This document shows, piece after piece, positions 8,543 through 17,520 of a DNA stretch of 64,000 nucleotides. The position numbers were made by a program, and so were the translations under genes. Every line of letters starts with the position of its first letter. Within the stretch, counting starts at the first letter, position 1. The stretch is taken from contig NZ_RSEJ01000018.1 in assembly GCF_009910675.1 (NCBI RefSeq), positions 148,955-212,954 of the forward strand, in the 5' to 3' direction. The notes under the pieces are model-generated. The model was not told the origin of the DNA, made no database searches, and saw only the letters and a program-made list of their open reading frames with translations. The stretch is from Photobacterium alginatilyticum (GTDB lineage Bacteria; Pseudomonadota; Gammaproteobacteria; Enterobacterales; Vibrionaceae).

Positions 8543-10180
8543 ATGTACAGTGAACGTAAAATAGACAAACCGTTAATGGCAATAAGCCTGTCGGTTATTC
8601 TCTTTGTAGTTGTTGGCCTGACACTTTTTCCAGAACAGGGAAATGCGCTAGCCAGCCAACTATTTAACACCCTGACTAACCAGTTTGGTGAGGTATTCCT
8701 TTTCTTTGGCTTCTTCAGTGTCATCTTTCTCGCCAAGATTGCTCTTGGCAAATACGGTGAAATCAAACTCGGAAACGACAAGCCAGAATACTCCCAGTTT
8801 ACCTACCTGGCGATGATGGTTTGCGCCGGACTGGGCTCGGCAACCGTATATTGGGCGTTTGTCGAGTGGGGTTACTACTACATGACACCACCATTTGGTG
8901 TAGAACCTTACTCGCCAATGGCCGCGGAGTGGGCAACCAGCTATAACATGTTCCACTGGGGGATCTCAGCCTGGTCTCTGTACTGTATTGCCTCGCTACC
9001 CGTCGCCTACTCTTTCCACGTGAAGAAGAACCCGCAGCTTAAGCTTAGTGCGGTGTGTGAAAGCATCATGGGCCGCTTCTACAACCCAGTGATCGGTAAA
9101 GTCATTGATACCATTTTCATCTTCAGCTGTGTGGGTGCCATGGGTATCACCCTGGGTCTGAGTGTCCCTATGGTGACAGAAGGCATTGCCTACTTACTCG
9201 GTGTTGAAAACAGCTTTGCCATGAACGTCGGTCTGATGCTATTCATCACTGCACTGTTCTCTGTCAGCTCTTATGTCGGCATTGAAAAAGGGATGGCAAA
9301 ACTGAGCGATATGAACACCAAGCTGGCAGTGATTTTTGTTCTGCTTATTCTTATCGTGGGTCCAACCTCATTCATCATCAACCAGATGACCAATGGTTAC
9401 GGCCTGATGCTACAGAACTTCATTCGCATGAGCCTATGGACCGATCCGGTTGAAGGCGGCTCGTTCCCGACTTCATGGACCGTATTCTACTGGGCATACT
9501 GGATGACCTATGTACCATTCATGGCGCTGTTTGTTACTAAGGTATCAAAAGGCCGCAAGCTGAAAGAAGTGATCGGCAGCATGGTTATCGGCGGCAGCGC
9601 GGGTTGTTTCATCTTCTTCGGTGTTCTGGGCAGCTTCAGCATGAATGTACACCTGACCGAAATTGTTGATGTGACCCGTTCAATTACCGAAAACGGTGGT
9701 TCTGCAACCGTTATCGCCGTGCTAAATACCCTACCGGCAAGCTCGCTGTTCATTATTATCTTCGCGATAATGTCGACACTGTTCCTGGCGACTACGCTGG
9801 ATTCGGCTTCATTTACTCTGGCTGCAACAGCTGCAAACCAGCTCGATGAAAATGCCAACCCACCAACGGCACTTCGTCTGTTCTGGTGTTTGATTCTGGC
9901 GGCTGTACCGCTGACGATGATGTTTATCGATGCTCCGCTAAATACCGTTCAGACGCTGGCTATTGTGACCTCACTACCGCTGATGATAGTTATATTCATC
10001 ATGCTCTACGGCTTCAACAAGTGGCTAAAAGAGGACTTTGGTGGTGAAACGGAAATCGTTGCTAATCAGTCTACCAGCAAGGTAACTAACGCAGCAAAGA
10101 CAGAGTCAACCAGCAACACAACGGCAAGTGCCGATGATAGTCAAGCAGCCTATATGTCGCCATCAACTAACGAAGGTTAA
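8543..10180 (+). CDS. BCCT-family transporter
   Basis: A 545-aa membrane protein with about 12 hydrophobic segments and the BCCT signature in TM8 (TVFYWAYWMTYVPF, about 313-326), followed by the cytoplasmic KVSKGRKLKEV. The BCCT family imports compounds such as betaine, carnitine, choline and DMSP. The signature keeps the order of CaiT (TVFYWAWW) but has Tyr for the third Trp, so the binding box is altered. The C-terminal 45 residues are polar and Ser/Thr/Asn-rich. It is the last gene of the operon and is followed by a terminator, so it is presumably the uptake system for the operon's substrate. Confidence 0.88.
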   Translation: MYSERKIDKPLMAISLSVILFVVVGLTLFPEQGNALASQLFNTLTNQFGEVFLFFGFFSVIFLAKIALGKYGEIKLGNDKPEYSQFTYLAMMVCAGLGSATVYWAFVEWGYYYMTPPFGVEPYSPMAAEWATSYNMFHWGISAWSLYCIASLPVAYSFHVKKNPQLKLSAVCESIMGRFYNPVIGKVIDTIFIFSCVGAMGITLGLSVPMVTEGIAYLLGVENSFAMNVGLMLFITALFSVSSYVGIEKGMAKLSDMNTKLAVIFVLLILIVGPTSFIINQMTNGYGLMLQNFIRMSLWTDPVEGGSFPTSWTVFYWAYWMTYVPFMALFVTKVSKGRKLKEVIGSMVIGGSAGCFIFFGVLGSFSMNVHLTEIVDVTRSITENGGSATVIAVLNTLPASSLFIIIFAIMSTLFLATTLDSASFTLAATAANQLDENANPPTALRLFWCLILAAVPLTMMFIDAPLNTVQTLAIVTSLPLMIVIFIMLYGFNKWLKEDFGGETEIVANQSTSKVTNAAKTESTSNTTASADDSQAAYMSPSTNEG

Positions 10181-10210
10181 AAGGCAAATATAACACTACT
10201 GCTACTACCA

Positions 10211-10243
10211 AAAATCCTCTGCCAGTGGCGGAGGATTTTTTTA
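10211..10243 (+). terminator. terminator of the UxaA/enolase/BCCT operon
   Basis: AATCCTC and GCC pair with GGC and GAGGATT around an AGT loop, followed by seven T. It lies 31 bp after the BCCT stop codon. Confidence 0.88.
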
Positions 10244-10374
10244 TTCAGGAGCGCACCAACCATTTGCCGCCTTTATGCCATCCGTTCATACACGACAAAT
10301 GCGTACAAATGCATACACAAAATGGCTTGCACATGTGTTAAGATTGCCGGTCATTAATAGATTATGGTTTCTAC

Positions 10375-10773
10375 ATGTTACACAAAGCACTCTACCTTCT
10401 GCTCTTTATTTCAAACACCGCTTTTGCCGCACAATGTAATCTGCAAAGTGTTAGCACTGTTGATATCAAAGCGGAAAAACAATCCGTTATCCTCGATGAA
10501 GAAAACAAAGTACAGAGCATTCTGAAAACGCCTTCCCAACGCTGCGCCAGTGTTCAGTTCACAATATCGGGGAGTGGGAGCCGCCTTATATCAACCATCC
10601 GAGATTCATTCACCGCCGTACTCTACGACGGAGAAGAAATCACCGCACAAAGCCTCAAAATGAAAGACAACCAGACTGACAGGATCTCATTCGGAAAGCG
10701 CTACAAGCATGAGGGGTTTGTCTGCTTTGGCGAACAACAAGTCCCTATCTCAGAGATCCGTTGCGAGCTATAG
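10375..10773 (+). CDS. small exported protein of unknown function
   Basis: A 132-aa protein with a clear signal peptide (cleavage near FAA-QC, residue 19). The mature protein has four cysteines, which may form two disulfides in the periplasm, and looks beta-rich. No family recognised. It stands alone on the plus strand, with a weak ribosome binding site, between the BCCT operon terminator and a phosphatidyltransferase gene. Confidence 0.6.
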   Translation: MLHKALYLLLFISNTAFAAQCNLQSVSTVDIKAEKQSVILDEENKVQSILKTPSQRCASVQFTISGSGSRLISTIRDSFTAVLYDGEEITAQSLKMKDNQTDRISFGKRYKHEGFVCFGEQQVPISEIRCEL

Positions 10774-10916
10774 GCTACTAGAAAATCCAACTAAGTATCG
10801 ACCGCTCAACCTAGATTTACAGGCTTAGAGAAAGGCCTACGGGCTCAGTTAAAAAAAATACTACGGGGAATGGTATACACTGGTGTTAGAGGCAGCAGCA
10901 GGGGACGGTACCTATC

Positions 10917-11531
10917 ATGGCCTGTCGTGTGATCAAGCAAATTCCAAACATCTTGACGGCATTACGTCTCATTTTGGCGGTACCAATTTGCCTGTTGATC
11001 CTGGAGAGAAATTACTCGACAGTGCTGTGGATTGCCTTCTTCGCCGGAGTCAGTGACGGGCTTGACGGATGGTTAGCCCGCAAACTGGATGCCATGACCC
11101 GCTTCGGGGCAATCGCCGACCCCCTTTCAGATAAAGCGATGCTAATAAGTGCATTCATCGCATTTGCCATCGTCGGGCTAGTTCCTGTGTGGGTCGCCGT
11201 CATCGTCATCATCAGAGATGTGATCATTCTCGTCGGGGCTGTTGCCTATTACTGCCTTTTTGGCCGCTACGAAGTCGCACCAAGCTTTTGGGGCAAAGCA
11301 AGTACGTTTGTACAGATTGCCTTTGCTCTCATGCTAATCACGCAACAGGTCTACCCTATTTTGCCCGAAATCTTTTTCGAAATTGGTCTGTGGCTGCTGA
11401 TTTCTTTGGTAATAATCAGCGGCGGACATTATGTCTTCACCTGGGGAAAGAAAAGCCTCACTGAACATAGCAGCAAAAGCCGAAGTCAAAACCAAGACCA
11501 AGACCATTCCAAACACAGCCAGCACCCTTAA
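10917..11531 (+). CDS. CDP-alcohol phosphatidyltransferase family protein
   Basis: A 204-aa integral membrane protein with the family signature D-G-x2-D-G-x2-A-R-x8-G-x3-D-x3-D, seen as DGLDGWLAR, then G, AIA, D and PLSD (about residues 43-69). Such enzymes transfer a phosphatidyl group from CDP-diacylglycerol to an alcohol at the inner membrane. It resembles PgsA-type proteins (IPNILTALRL at the start), but housekeeping pgsA usually sits by uvrC, so this is likely a second, accessory enzyme. The C-terminal tail is hydrophilic (SRSQNQDQDHSKHS). The next gene, also membrane-bound, follows after 14 bp. Confidence 0.82.
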   Translation: MACRVIKQIPNILTALRLILAVPICLLILERNYSTVLWIAFFAGVSDGLDGWLARKLDAMTRFGAIADPLSDKAMLISAFIAFAIVGLVPVWVAVIVIIRDVIILVGAVAYYCLFGRYEVAPSFWGKASTFVQIAFALMLITQQVYPILPEIFFEIGLWLLISLVIISGGHYVFTWGKKSLTEHSSKSRSQNQDQDHSKHSQHP

Positions 11532-11545
11532 ACGGCGCAATTATT

Positions 11546-11917
11546 ATGACTTCGATCATCATACTTTTTGGCTTGCTAATCATTCTAATCGGGAGCTTCA
11601 TTCTCGTTAGACCAACAGTGGTGTTTGGTTATCTGAGACGGCACCTCGGCAGCCTGCAAATCCACGTACTGGCCGTTGTTGTCAGGTTGATTATTGGTTT
11701 TTTGCTGATCGCTCAATCTGACGTATCAAGGTTTCCGTTCATCATCGAGATCATTGGCTGGCTGTCTCTCATTGCCGGTTTCATTTTAGCCGCCATCGGT
11801 CGGCGCAGCTTCCACCGTCTGATGGCATGGGCCCTGTCTTTCGCAAAGCCTTACGGACGTATTGGCGGCACTCTCGCCGCGGCGTTTGGGGCCTTCATTG
11901 TCTACGCATTCGTATAA
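11546..11917 (+). CDS. small inner-membrane protein
   Basis: A 123-aa protein with three or four hydrophobic helices (1-25, 45-60, 64-85, 100-123). It lies 14 bp behind the phosphatidyltransferase-like gene and is probably co-transcribed. No family could be named with certainty and no catalytic motif is seen. Confidence 0.6.
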   Translation: MTSIIILFGLLIILIGSFILVRPTVVFGYLRRHLGSLQIHVLAVVVRLIIGFLLIAQSDVSRFPFIIEIIGWLSLIAGFILAAIGRRSFHRLMAWALSFAKPYGRIGGTLAAAFGAFIVYAFV

Positions 11918-11949
11918 CGACAAACCGCAATATCAAACAACTAAAACAG

Positions 11950-12840
11950 CTAGTATTTCTTACCAGAGAGCTTAGCAACAAAGTATTCAACAACCGCTTT
12001 AACGGCCAGATTACGGGTTCCCTTTTGATGATAGAGCAAGTGCAGGTAAAAGTTACTTAACGCATAGTCAGGCAACACCTCCACCAGCTTCCCGCTGGCG
12101 ATACTCTCTTCAACAAGAAAACTTGGCAACTGCGCGATCCCCAATCCAGCTTCACACAACTGTTTAATACTCGTGCCCGAATTAGTAGAAACCGCCCCAT
12201 CGACAGCAACTGAAACCTGTTCATTACGGCTATTTTTAAACCGCCAACGCCGCTGGCTATCCAGTGCCCCTTCAACAAGACATTGATGTTTTACTAATGC
12301 CTTGGGGGAAGAAGGAACGCCATATTGAGAGATATAGTCAGGACTGGCGACAACAACCAATGAAGCATCTGATAAACGACGAGAAATAAAGCTTGAGTCA
12401 AGCATCTGCGAGGCACGCAGCGCAACATCAAACCCCTCATTGATCATATTTTCAAAATCATCACTCAGCTCAAGATGCAACTTTACCAAGGGATATTGAC
12501 GGTGAAACTCAGGAATATGTGACACCAGCAGTTGGTGTCCAAGGTAGATTGGCGCCGTTATTTTAACCTCCCCCTGAACTGTCTCTTCATCCGTGTGAAC
12601 GTCCAGTGCATTCACCCGATCCAGGATATCCCTGAAATGTTCAAGCTGCTTATGGCCATCTTGTGTCAGACGCATATTCCGTGTTGACCGATACACCAGT
12701 TTTCGCCCCAGCCAGGTTTCCAGCTCAGTCAAATTCTTACTGACTACCGAGTTCACAACGCCTAGCTTTCGTGCAGCCGCCGACATAGAGCCCTGTTCGG
12801 CAATCTCAACAAAAATCGCCATAGCTTTTAGCTTATCCAT
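11950..12840 (-). CDS. LysR-family transcriptional regulator
   Basis: A 296-aa protein with an N-terminal winged helix (MDKLKAMAIFVEIAEQGSMSAAARKLG, about 1-60) and a periplasmic-binding-like effector domain (90-290). It is of the CrgA-like group whose members often sit next to the genes they control. It is divergent from an SDR/cytochrome b561/SnoaL operon with about 100 bp between starts, the standard LysR arrangement, so activation of that operon and self-repression are likely. The effector is unknown. Confidence 0.9.
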   Translation of the reverse strand: MDKLKAMAIFVEIAEQGSMSAAARKLGVVNSVVSKNLTELETWLGRKLVYRSTRNMRLTQDGHKQLEHFRDILDRVNALDVHTDEETVQGEVKITAPIYLGHQLLVSHIPEFHRQYPLVKLHLELSDDFENMINEGFDVALRASQMLDSSFISRRLSDASLVVVASPDYISQYGVPSSPKALVKHQCLVEGALDSQRRWRFKNSRNEQVSVAVDGAVSTNSGTSIKQLCEAGLGIAQLPSFLVEESIASGKLVEVLPDYALSNFYLHLLYHQKGTRNLAVKAVVEYFVAKLSGKKY

Positions 12841-12943
12841 AATTTCGCGCTCTGGAAATAATCATTTCGCATTTAATCGTATTCTGGAAAACAAGTAAAC
12901 CTCATACACTTCCCTTATCAACAATGATGACAAGGTGAATATC

Positions 12944-13552
12944 ATGAAGATTGCAGTATTCGGCGCATCCGGAAAGATTGGAAACAAAGTGGTCGATCAG
13001 CTAACACCCAAGCATGAGGTCGTAAGAATTGGTTCTCGAAGTGGTGATTTCGTCACTGACTACACCAATACCGAAGCCGTCCAGTCTGTGTTTGAAGAGC
13101 TAGGTGAACTCGACGCTGTCGTCGTTGTCGTCGGCGGAGACAGCAAGTTCAAACCTTACCATGAACTATCAGATGAAGATTTCCGCTTTGGCGCAGAGCG
13201 TAAGCTGGTTGCCCAATTCAGAATCGTACGTATTGCAGAAAACTACCTGAAGCCCAACGGCTCAATCACATTAACCAGTGGTTTCCTTAGCCATTATCCC
13301 AATGGCTACAGCATCGCCACCGGCCCGTTCAACGCCGCAATCGATGCGTTTGTCCAGCACACGGCTCCCTTGTTAGAGCGAGGGTTACGGCTAAATGTTG
13401 TCAGCCCTGCACCGGTTGTTGAGCCGGAACGTACCGGCAGAGGGCTCGTGAGTGCCGAGCAGGTTGCCAGCTTTTATATCGATGCCATTGAAGGCAATTC
13501 AACAGGCAAGGTTTTCCGTGCATGGGGCGGACTACCGGTACCGGGCCAATAA
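12944..13552 (+). CDS. short-chain dehydrogenase/reductase
   Basis: About 202 aa, with an NAD(P) site GASGKIG near residues 7-13 and a VVVVGG strand near 65. It is shorter than classical SDRs (about 250 aa). The usual Ser-Tyr-Lys triad is altered: SGFLSHYPNGYS contains Ser and Tyr, but the Lys four residues after Tyr is absent, so it may be an atypical SDR. I prefer the ATG at 12944, 8 bp after AAGG, over the upstream GTG. It is the first gene of an operon opposite a LysR regulator. Substrate unknown. Confidence 0.82.
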   Translation: MKIAVFGASGKIGNKVVDQLTPKHEVVRIGSRSGDFVTDYTNTEAVQSVFEELGELDAVVVVVGGDSKFKPYHELSDEDFRFGAERKLVAQFRIVRIAENYLKPNGSITLTSGFLSHYPNGYSIATGPFNAAIDAFVQHTAPLLERGLRLNVVSPAPVVEPERTGRGLVSAEQVASFYIDAIEGNSTGKVFRAWGGLPVPGQ

Positions 13553-13584
13553 CAGACATTCTTTAATTTCAGCAGGACTTACTC

Positions 13585-14112
13585 ATGAAATATCCAATTT
13601 CGATCCGAGCCATTCATTGGCTCAGTGCCGCCTTGATCATCGGCCTTCTTATTCTGGGGATCGTTATGACTCCCTTCGATATGGACAATATGGAACATTC
13701 CGAATCATTGTATTTCTGGCATAAATCATTCGGCATTCTGGCGTTCATCTTTGTCATTATCCGTCTCGTAAACAGACGGCGCCACTCACTGCCACAGCTG
13801 CCTGAAGGCATGCCCAAGCATGAAAAGCTGGCAGCGAAAGTTGCCCACGCTTCTCTGTATGTACTGATGGTGCTTATTCCAATACTCGGTTATTTGCAAT
13901 CTAGCGCTTACGAATACAGCAGTGGCGTCCACTTCTTCGGTATCGATCTGCCGGAGCTGATTGCCGACGACCAAAATGTCTTTGAAGTCACCAACGTCCT
14001 TCACAAATGGGCATCTTATCTCTTCATCGCCGTACTGGTCGCCCATATCGCCGGTGCTATCAAGCACAGGCTCTTTGACAAAGAAAATGACGTACTCAAA
14101 CGAATTCTATAA
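13585..14112 (+). CDS. cytochrome b561 family protein
   Basis: A 175-aa protein with four transmembrane helices and the heme-ligating histidines expected of the bacterial family: RAIHWLSA in helix 1, FWHKSFG in helix 2, VAHASLY in helix 3 and VLHKWASY in helix 4. Bacterial relatives such as CybB oxidise superoxide and pass electrons to quinone. It is the second gene of the LysR-linked operon, with an SDR before and an exported SnoaL-like protein after. The family is secure; a link to oxidative stress is inference. Confidence 0.88.
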   Translation: MKYPISIRAIHWLSAALIIGLLILGIVMTPFDMDNMEHSESLYFWHKSFGILAFIFVIIRLVNRRRHSLPQLPEGMPKHEKLAAKVAHASLYVLMVLIPILGYLQSSAYEYSSGVHFFGIDLPELIADDQNVFEVTNVLHKWASYLFIAVLVAHIAGAIKHRLFDKENDVLKRIL

Positions 14113-14147
14113 GCAAAAGTAACTAAGACCTGCAAAAGGAGCACAAC

Positions 14148-14720
14148 ATGAACACATTCATTAAACCTCTACTTATCGCTTCACTTGCCCTAGGGATAAC
14201 GGCAAATACAGCAATGGCATCTGAAAGTGTTGCCGAGCTCAAGGCGCAAATTGCCGAGTTACAGGCACAAGTTAATGCCCACAAAGCAGAACGGGCTCAA
14301 ACGGCCAAGCACCTCGAAACATTTGACGAACTGGATCTAGTCGCCTTTAATAACCGAGACATGAAACGTATTGGTGAAATACACGCCGACAATGTGATTG
14401 TTCACAACCCCGACGGAACACAAACATCACCATTTCCGCCACACTCTGAAGAGTTAGAGTTTCTGTTCGATGTCTTTGATTTCAAAGTCACCGATCACAT
14501 CGTCGGTTTTGGCCACGGCGAGTGGACAGCAGGCATCAGTATCTCTGAAGGCCGCTGGGTAAAACCGCTGACCTTTCCAGACGGTACGGTCAAACAACCA
14601 ACCGGACAAAAAGTGCGAATAAAGATTGCCACTATCGCGCGATGGGAAAACGGACGCATCGCCGAGGAATACCTGTTCTGGGATAACGCCGACTGGAATA
14701 AACAGATTGGGTTGGAATAG
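14148..14720 (+). CDS. exported SnoaL-like protein
   Basis: A 190-aa protein with a signal peptide (ends near NTAMA, residue 24), a short coiled coil (28-50, VAELKAQIAELQAQV) and a SnoaL/NTF2-like alpha-beta barrel (55-185: FNNRDMKRIGEIHADNVIVHNPDG and RWENGRIAEEYLFWDNADW). SnoaL-like domains cyclise or isomerise small molecules in some proteins and only bind in others. It is the last gene of the LysR-linked operon. A strong hairpin follows. The fold is a good guess; function is unknown. Confidence 0.8.
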   Translation: MNTFIKPLLIASLALGITANTAMASESVAELKAQIAELQAQVNAHKAERAQTAKHLETFDELDLVAFNNRDMKRIGEIHADNVIVHNPDGTQTSPFPPHSEELEFLFDVFDFKVTDHIVGFGHGEWTAGISISEGRWVKPLTFPDGTVKQPTGQKVRIKIATIARWENGRIAEEYLFWDNADWNKQIGLE

Positions 14721-14730
14721 ATAAATACTT

Positions 14731-14760
14731 AAAGACCGAGTAGAAATACTCGGTCTTTAT
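14731..14760. terminator. terminator after the LysR-linked operon
   Basis: A perfect 12-bp stem (AAAGACCGAGTA and TACTCGGTCTTT) closed by a GAAA tetraloop, 10 bp after the stop codon of the SnoaL-like gene. The A-rich and T-rich ends would work in both directions. Confidence 0.85.
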
Positions 14761-14787
14761 ACTAGTCACGGTCTGATAAACACAGGA

Positions 14788-14810
14788 GATAAATTTGACC
14801 CAAATTTATC
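14788..14810. repeat. inverted repeat of unknown role
   Basis: GATAAATTT and AAATTTATC form a perfect 9-bp inverted repeat around GACCC. It lies between the operon terminator and a small membrane gene and could be an operator or an element end. Confidence 0.45.
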
Positions 14811-14970
14811 GAGTTCAGTCGTGGTTAGTAAGAAAATAGTGAGAGTTGACCCGAAAGCTTACAAAGCCCTGCTTTACTCTGCTTTTAACGTATTGATATT
14901 AGAACCATCAGTTATAAATCTTTTCACTTCTGCTGATATCACTATTACGTTTAAAAGGTTTTATTCAGAC

Positions 14971-15399
14971 ATGAGCAATACTCAAGATTCTGCTACGACT
15001 AGAATTTATACACCAAAACAAGTGGCATGCGGTGCACTTGGCGGGCCCGTTGGGTTGATTTATTTTCTGTGGGCTAACTTTTCGATACTTAAAAAAGAAA
15101 ACCACTCCAAGGCAACCATTATTCTTGGAATTGTATTTATTATCTCCCTCATTTTCGCCGCTCCTTTTGTTCCGCAGGAAGTCCCGGCAATCACATTCAC
15201 CATTGTCTATGTAATTTTGGCATTTTTCCTTTCTCAGAAATTCCATCTCAACAAAGATGAGATAATGGACTCGGAAGAATATACATTCCATTCAAGCTTT
15301 CGCGTCTTTGGTATCACCATAGCCTGTTTTTGGAGCTCTTACATTGTAGTCGCCGCACCTCTCCATTGGCTGTACTCGATTGGTTTTTTTGGTGCGTAA
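14971..15399 (+). CDS. membrane protein of unknown function
   Basis: About 142 aa from the ATG at 14971 (MSNTQDSATT), chosen over an upstream GTG at 14821 because AAAAGG lies 12 bp before it. It has four probable membrane helices (around 20-40, 50-68, 72-90 and 115-140). No motif or family was recognised. It begins an accessory stretch of small genes with little recognisable function. Confidence 0.6.
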   Translation: MSNTQDSATTRIYTPKQVACGALGGPVGLIYFLWANFSILKKENHSKATIILGIVFIISLIFAAPFVPQEVPAITFTIVYVILAFFLSQKFHLNKDEIMDSEEYTFHSSFRVFGITIACFWSSYIVVAAPLHWLYSIGFFGA

Positions 15400-15544
15400 C
15401 GCTTTATTCACCAGCATATGTAGGGAGTAGATGCTCCCTCCCTAACGGGTACTGTACATAAGCACAGTATTTTATTGAGTTCATGACTGTTATCGCGTAG
15501 GGTTTCGTCTCTCCATTATTTCCTCCAGAAGAGATTGAAAAGCT

Positions 15545-15763
15545 ATGCGTGAGTCACTAAGAAAGAAAGTTATCGAGATCTGCCAAAAGAAAATTGCTCA
15601 AAAAGGCGAAAGTGTCGGTGTGTCATTTTATGCATTCTTCGCCAACAAGAATGATGACCCGGAACTATTGATGGAAGCAGCCAGTTGGTGGATTAAGACC
15701 CATAAACTGGACCATTTTGAAAAAGCTCGAAAGATCATCAGCTTAGTTAGAGCTGAAGAATAA
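15545..15763 (+). CDS. small conserved protein, DUF6500-like
   Basis: A 72-aa soluble protein (MRESLRKKVIEIC, SFYAFFANKNDDPE, AASWWIKTH). From memory it resembles the DUF6500 family of small gammaproteobacterial proteins with no known role. It is 21 bp before a lipoprotein gene and may be co-transcribed with it. Confidence 0.65.
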   Translation: MRESLRKKVIEICQKKIAQKGESVGVSFYAFFANKNDDPELLMEAASWWIKTHKLDHFEKARKIISLVRAEE

Positions 15764-15783
15764 CACCAATATGGAGAAATAGT

Positions 15784-16452
15784 GTGTTCAAGAAGTTACT
15801 CTTTACGGCAATCCTTGCCACTGGCCTTACTGGCTGTGCAACAGTCAACCATACCCCTTTGTCTCAAGAAAAATCGATGGAGCTTACTGAAAAAACCATC
15901 GTAAATGCCAATTACCCCAAAGCAGATTTTTCAGCGTTTACCGCAGGCAAAGCCGCATTGGGCCCAATTGGTGCCGCCGCAATGATATCCGAAGGTAACG
16001 AGATCACTGAACAAAATGAAATCCCAGATCCTGCTGTAGCCATTGCTAATAAGCTTAGCGATAACCTGGTAAAAGCCAGACAAATGAAGCAAGTGCTCAA
16101 CAGCAATATTGCCACCGAGGATAACGTTTCAAACTTGCTAAAAAGCTTCTCCGGGGCAGATTACGTACTGGATGTAAAAACGGTTAACTGGATGTTTAAC
16201 TACTACCCGTCTGACTGGTCACACTATAAAGTGACATATACTGCACGGTTGCGACTGATTGAGTCTGCAAGCGAAAAAGTTGTAGCTGAAACATTATGTA
16301 CAACAGTCCAGGGCGATGATGAAAATCCTCCAACGCAAGAACAACTATTGGAGAACAAAGCTTCATTGCTGAAAAACTATCTAGATAATGGCGTTGATCA
16401 ATGTGTAGATTTGCTATCAGAGCAAGTCTTCATGCTAAAAACGACTAATTAA
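15784..16452 (+). CDS. outer-membrane-type lipoprotein
   Basis: A 222-aa protein starting at GTG (GGAG upstream). It has a lipoprotein signal peptide with lipobox LTGC (Cys19). The residue after Cys is Ala, not Asp, so outer-membrane sorting is expected. The body is mixed alpha-beta without recognised motifs (YVLDVKTVNWMFNYYPSDW near 130). A terminator follows. Function unknown. Confidence 0.75.
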   Translation: MFKKLLFTAILATGLTGCATVNHTPLSQEKSMELTEKTIVNANYPKADFSAFTAGKAALGPIGAAAMISEGNEITEQNEIPDPAVAIANKLSDNLVKARQMKQVLNSNIATEDNVSNLLKSFSGADYVLDVKTVNWMFNYYPSDWSHYKVTYTARLRLIESASEKVVAETLCTTVQGDDENPPTQEQLLENKASLLKNYLDNGVDQCVDLLSEQVFMLKTTN

Positions 16453-16460
16453 ATAGCAAC

Positions 16461-16513
16461 AAAGCCGCTCGTGATTCAGGTACCTGAGATAACCTTGCAC
16501 GGGCGGTTTGTTA
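16461..16513 (+). terminator. terminator after the lipoprotein gene
   Basis: CCGCTCGTG pairs with CACGGGCGG (one G-T wobble), flanked by AAA and TTT. The loop contains a second small palindrome (TCAGGTACCTGA). Confidence 0.65.
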
Positions 16514-16566
16514 TTTCGCTACCAGATTTACGTAAACACCAACAATAAAACAGGAAAAACCCAATC

Positions 16567-16770
16567 GTGAAGTCGGCAATTATTCTGGTAATAACGGTGC
16601 TATTAGTCTTTACCGTCAAAAGCGGGTTAGGCCTAGACCACGGCATCTTATCGTCAGGTTTTAATTTCATCACCGCAGTCTCTAATCTCGCTATCTTCGT
16701 TACCACCTACTCATTAGTAAGTTGGGTGGTCGAGAAAGTGATCCCGTTAGGCAACCTAAACAACGACTAG
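16567..16770 (+). CDS. small membrane protein
   Basis: A 67-aa frame from GTG with AGGAAA about 11 bp upstream. It has two hydrophobic segments (1-20 and 33-58). No family recognised. The start codon, length and lack of neighbours make it a moderate call. Confidence 0.45.
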   Translation: MKSAIILVITVLLVFTVKSGLGLDHGILSSGFNFITAVSNLAIFVTTYSLVSWVVEKVIPLGNLNND

Positions 16771-17056
16771 TCCCCCTCTTTCTTCAAGTGGTGAGGTTTC
16801 TTACCAAAACCATACCAAGTCAACCATTAACCAATAATACCAATAGTGATTTGTGTGGAATATCTGATGACTACTGCGAAAATCTGCTGCATGTAGCCTG
16901 TTGTTGTTCACAAACTCATTAGCATTCATAAACCGTTACACATATTCATCTTGATGCAATTCATTTGCCATGTGAGTATGTATAGTGAAGTGTTTGATAT
17001 TGATAGGTTTGTTCACACGGTATGTAACAACTTCAGATTTTCAGTAAGGACGAACG

Positions 17057-17419
17057 ATGTACAAAGAACAAGACATTTATTTAAAAGACAACACACTGAC
17101 AGTCAAGAAGGACGTGTACCCTCTTTCAAAAATACTGACCATAGAAGCCAAAGAACTACGCCTTAAAGATCAGCTCATCCGGATACTGTGTATCTCCCTT
17201 GCCGTGTCTGCGGTTGGCTGGGCATTCCTTCCTATTGTTGGTCCTGTTCTCATGCTTATCGGTGCCTTGTTTGCCGTTTTGACGAGCAAGAAATATGAGC
17301 TTCGGGCCGAATTCAGCGGCACAGATGAAAGCGGCGATCATTGGGCTCCATTAGCCCGAGGCAGAAGAGCCGAGGAATTTGCCCTATTCAAAACCATCGC
17401 AGAAAGTATTGACCGGTAG
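17057..17419 (+). CDS. DUF6232-like membrane protein
   Basis: A 120-aa protein: a short N-terminal beta region (MYKEQDIYLKDNTLTVKKDVYPLSKIL), two adjacent membrane helices (about 52-80) and a cytoplasmic C-terminal region (YELRAEFSGTDESGD). This layout resembles DUF6232, proteins of unknown function that look like small PH-domain anchors. An AAGGACGA site precedes the start. Family from memory, function unknown. Confidence 0.65.
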   Translation: MYKEQDIYLKDNTLTVKKDVYPLSKILTIEAKELRLKDQLIRILCISLAVSAVGWAFLPIVGPVLMLIGALFAVLTSKKYELRAEFSGTDESGDHWAPLARGRRAEEFALFKTIAESIDR

Positions 17420-17520
17420 TATCACGATTATTGAAAACTAAACTCAACAATATGCAACTTGATGAAATACAGCTCAGGAGTAGAATATCTCTCTTTAAAA
17501 GCTAATGTTAAAGGGATTTT

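Noticed and set aside
14821..14970. Longer N-terminus for the membrane protein at 14971
   Set aside because: The extension begins at GTG without a ribosome site and looks unlike the rest of the protein.
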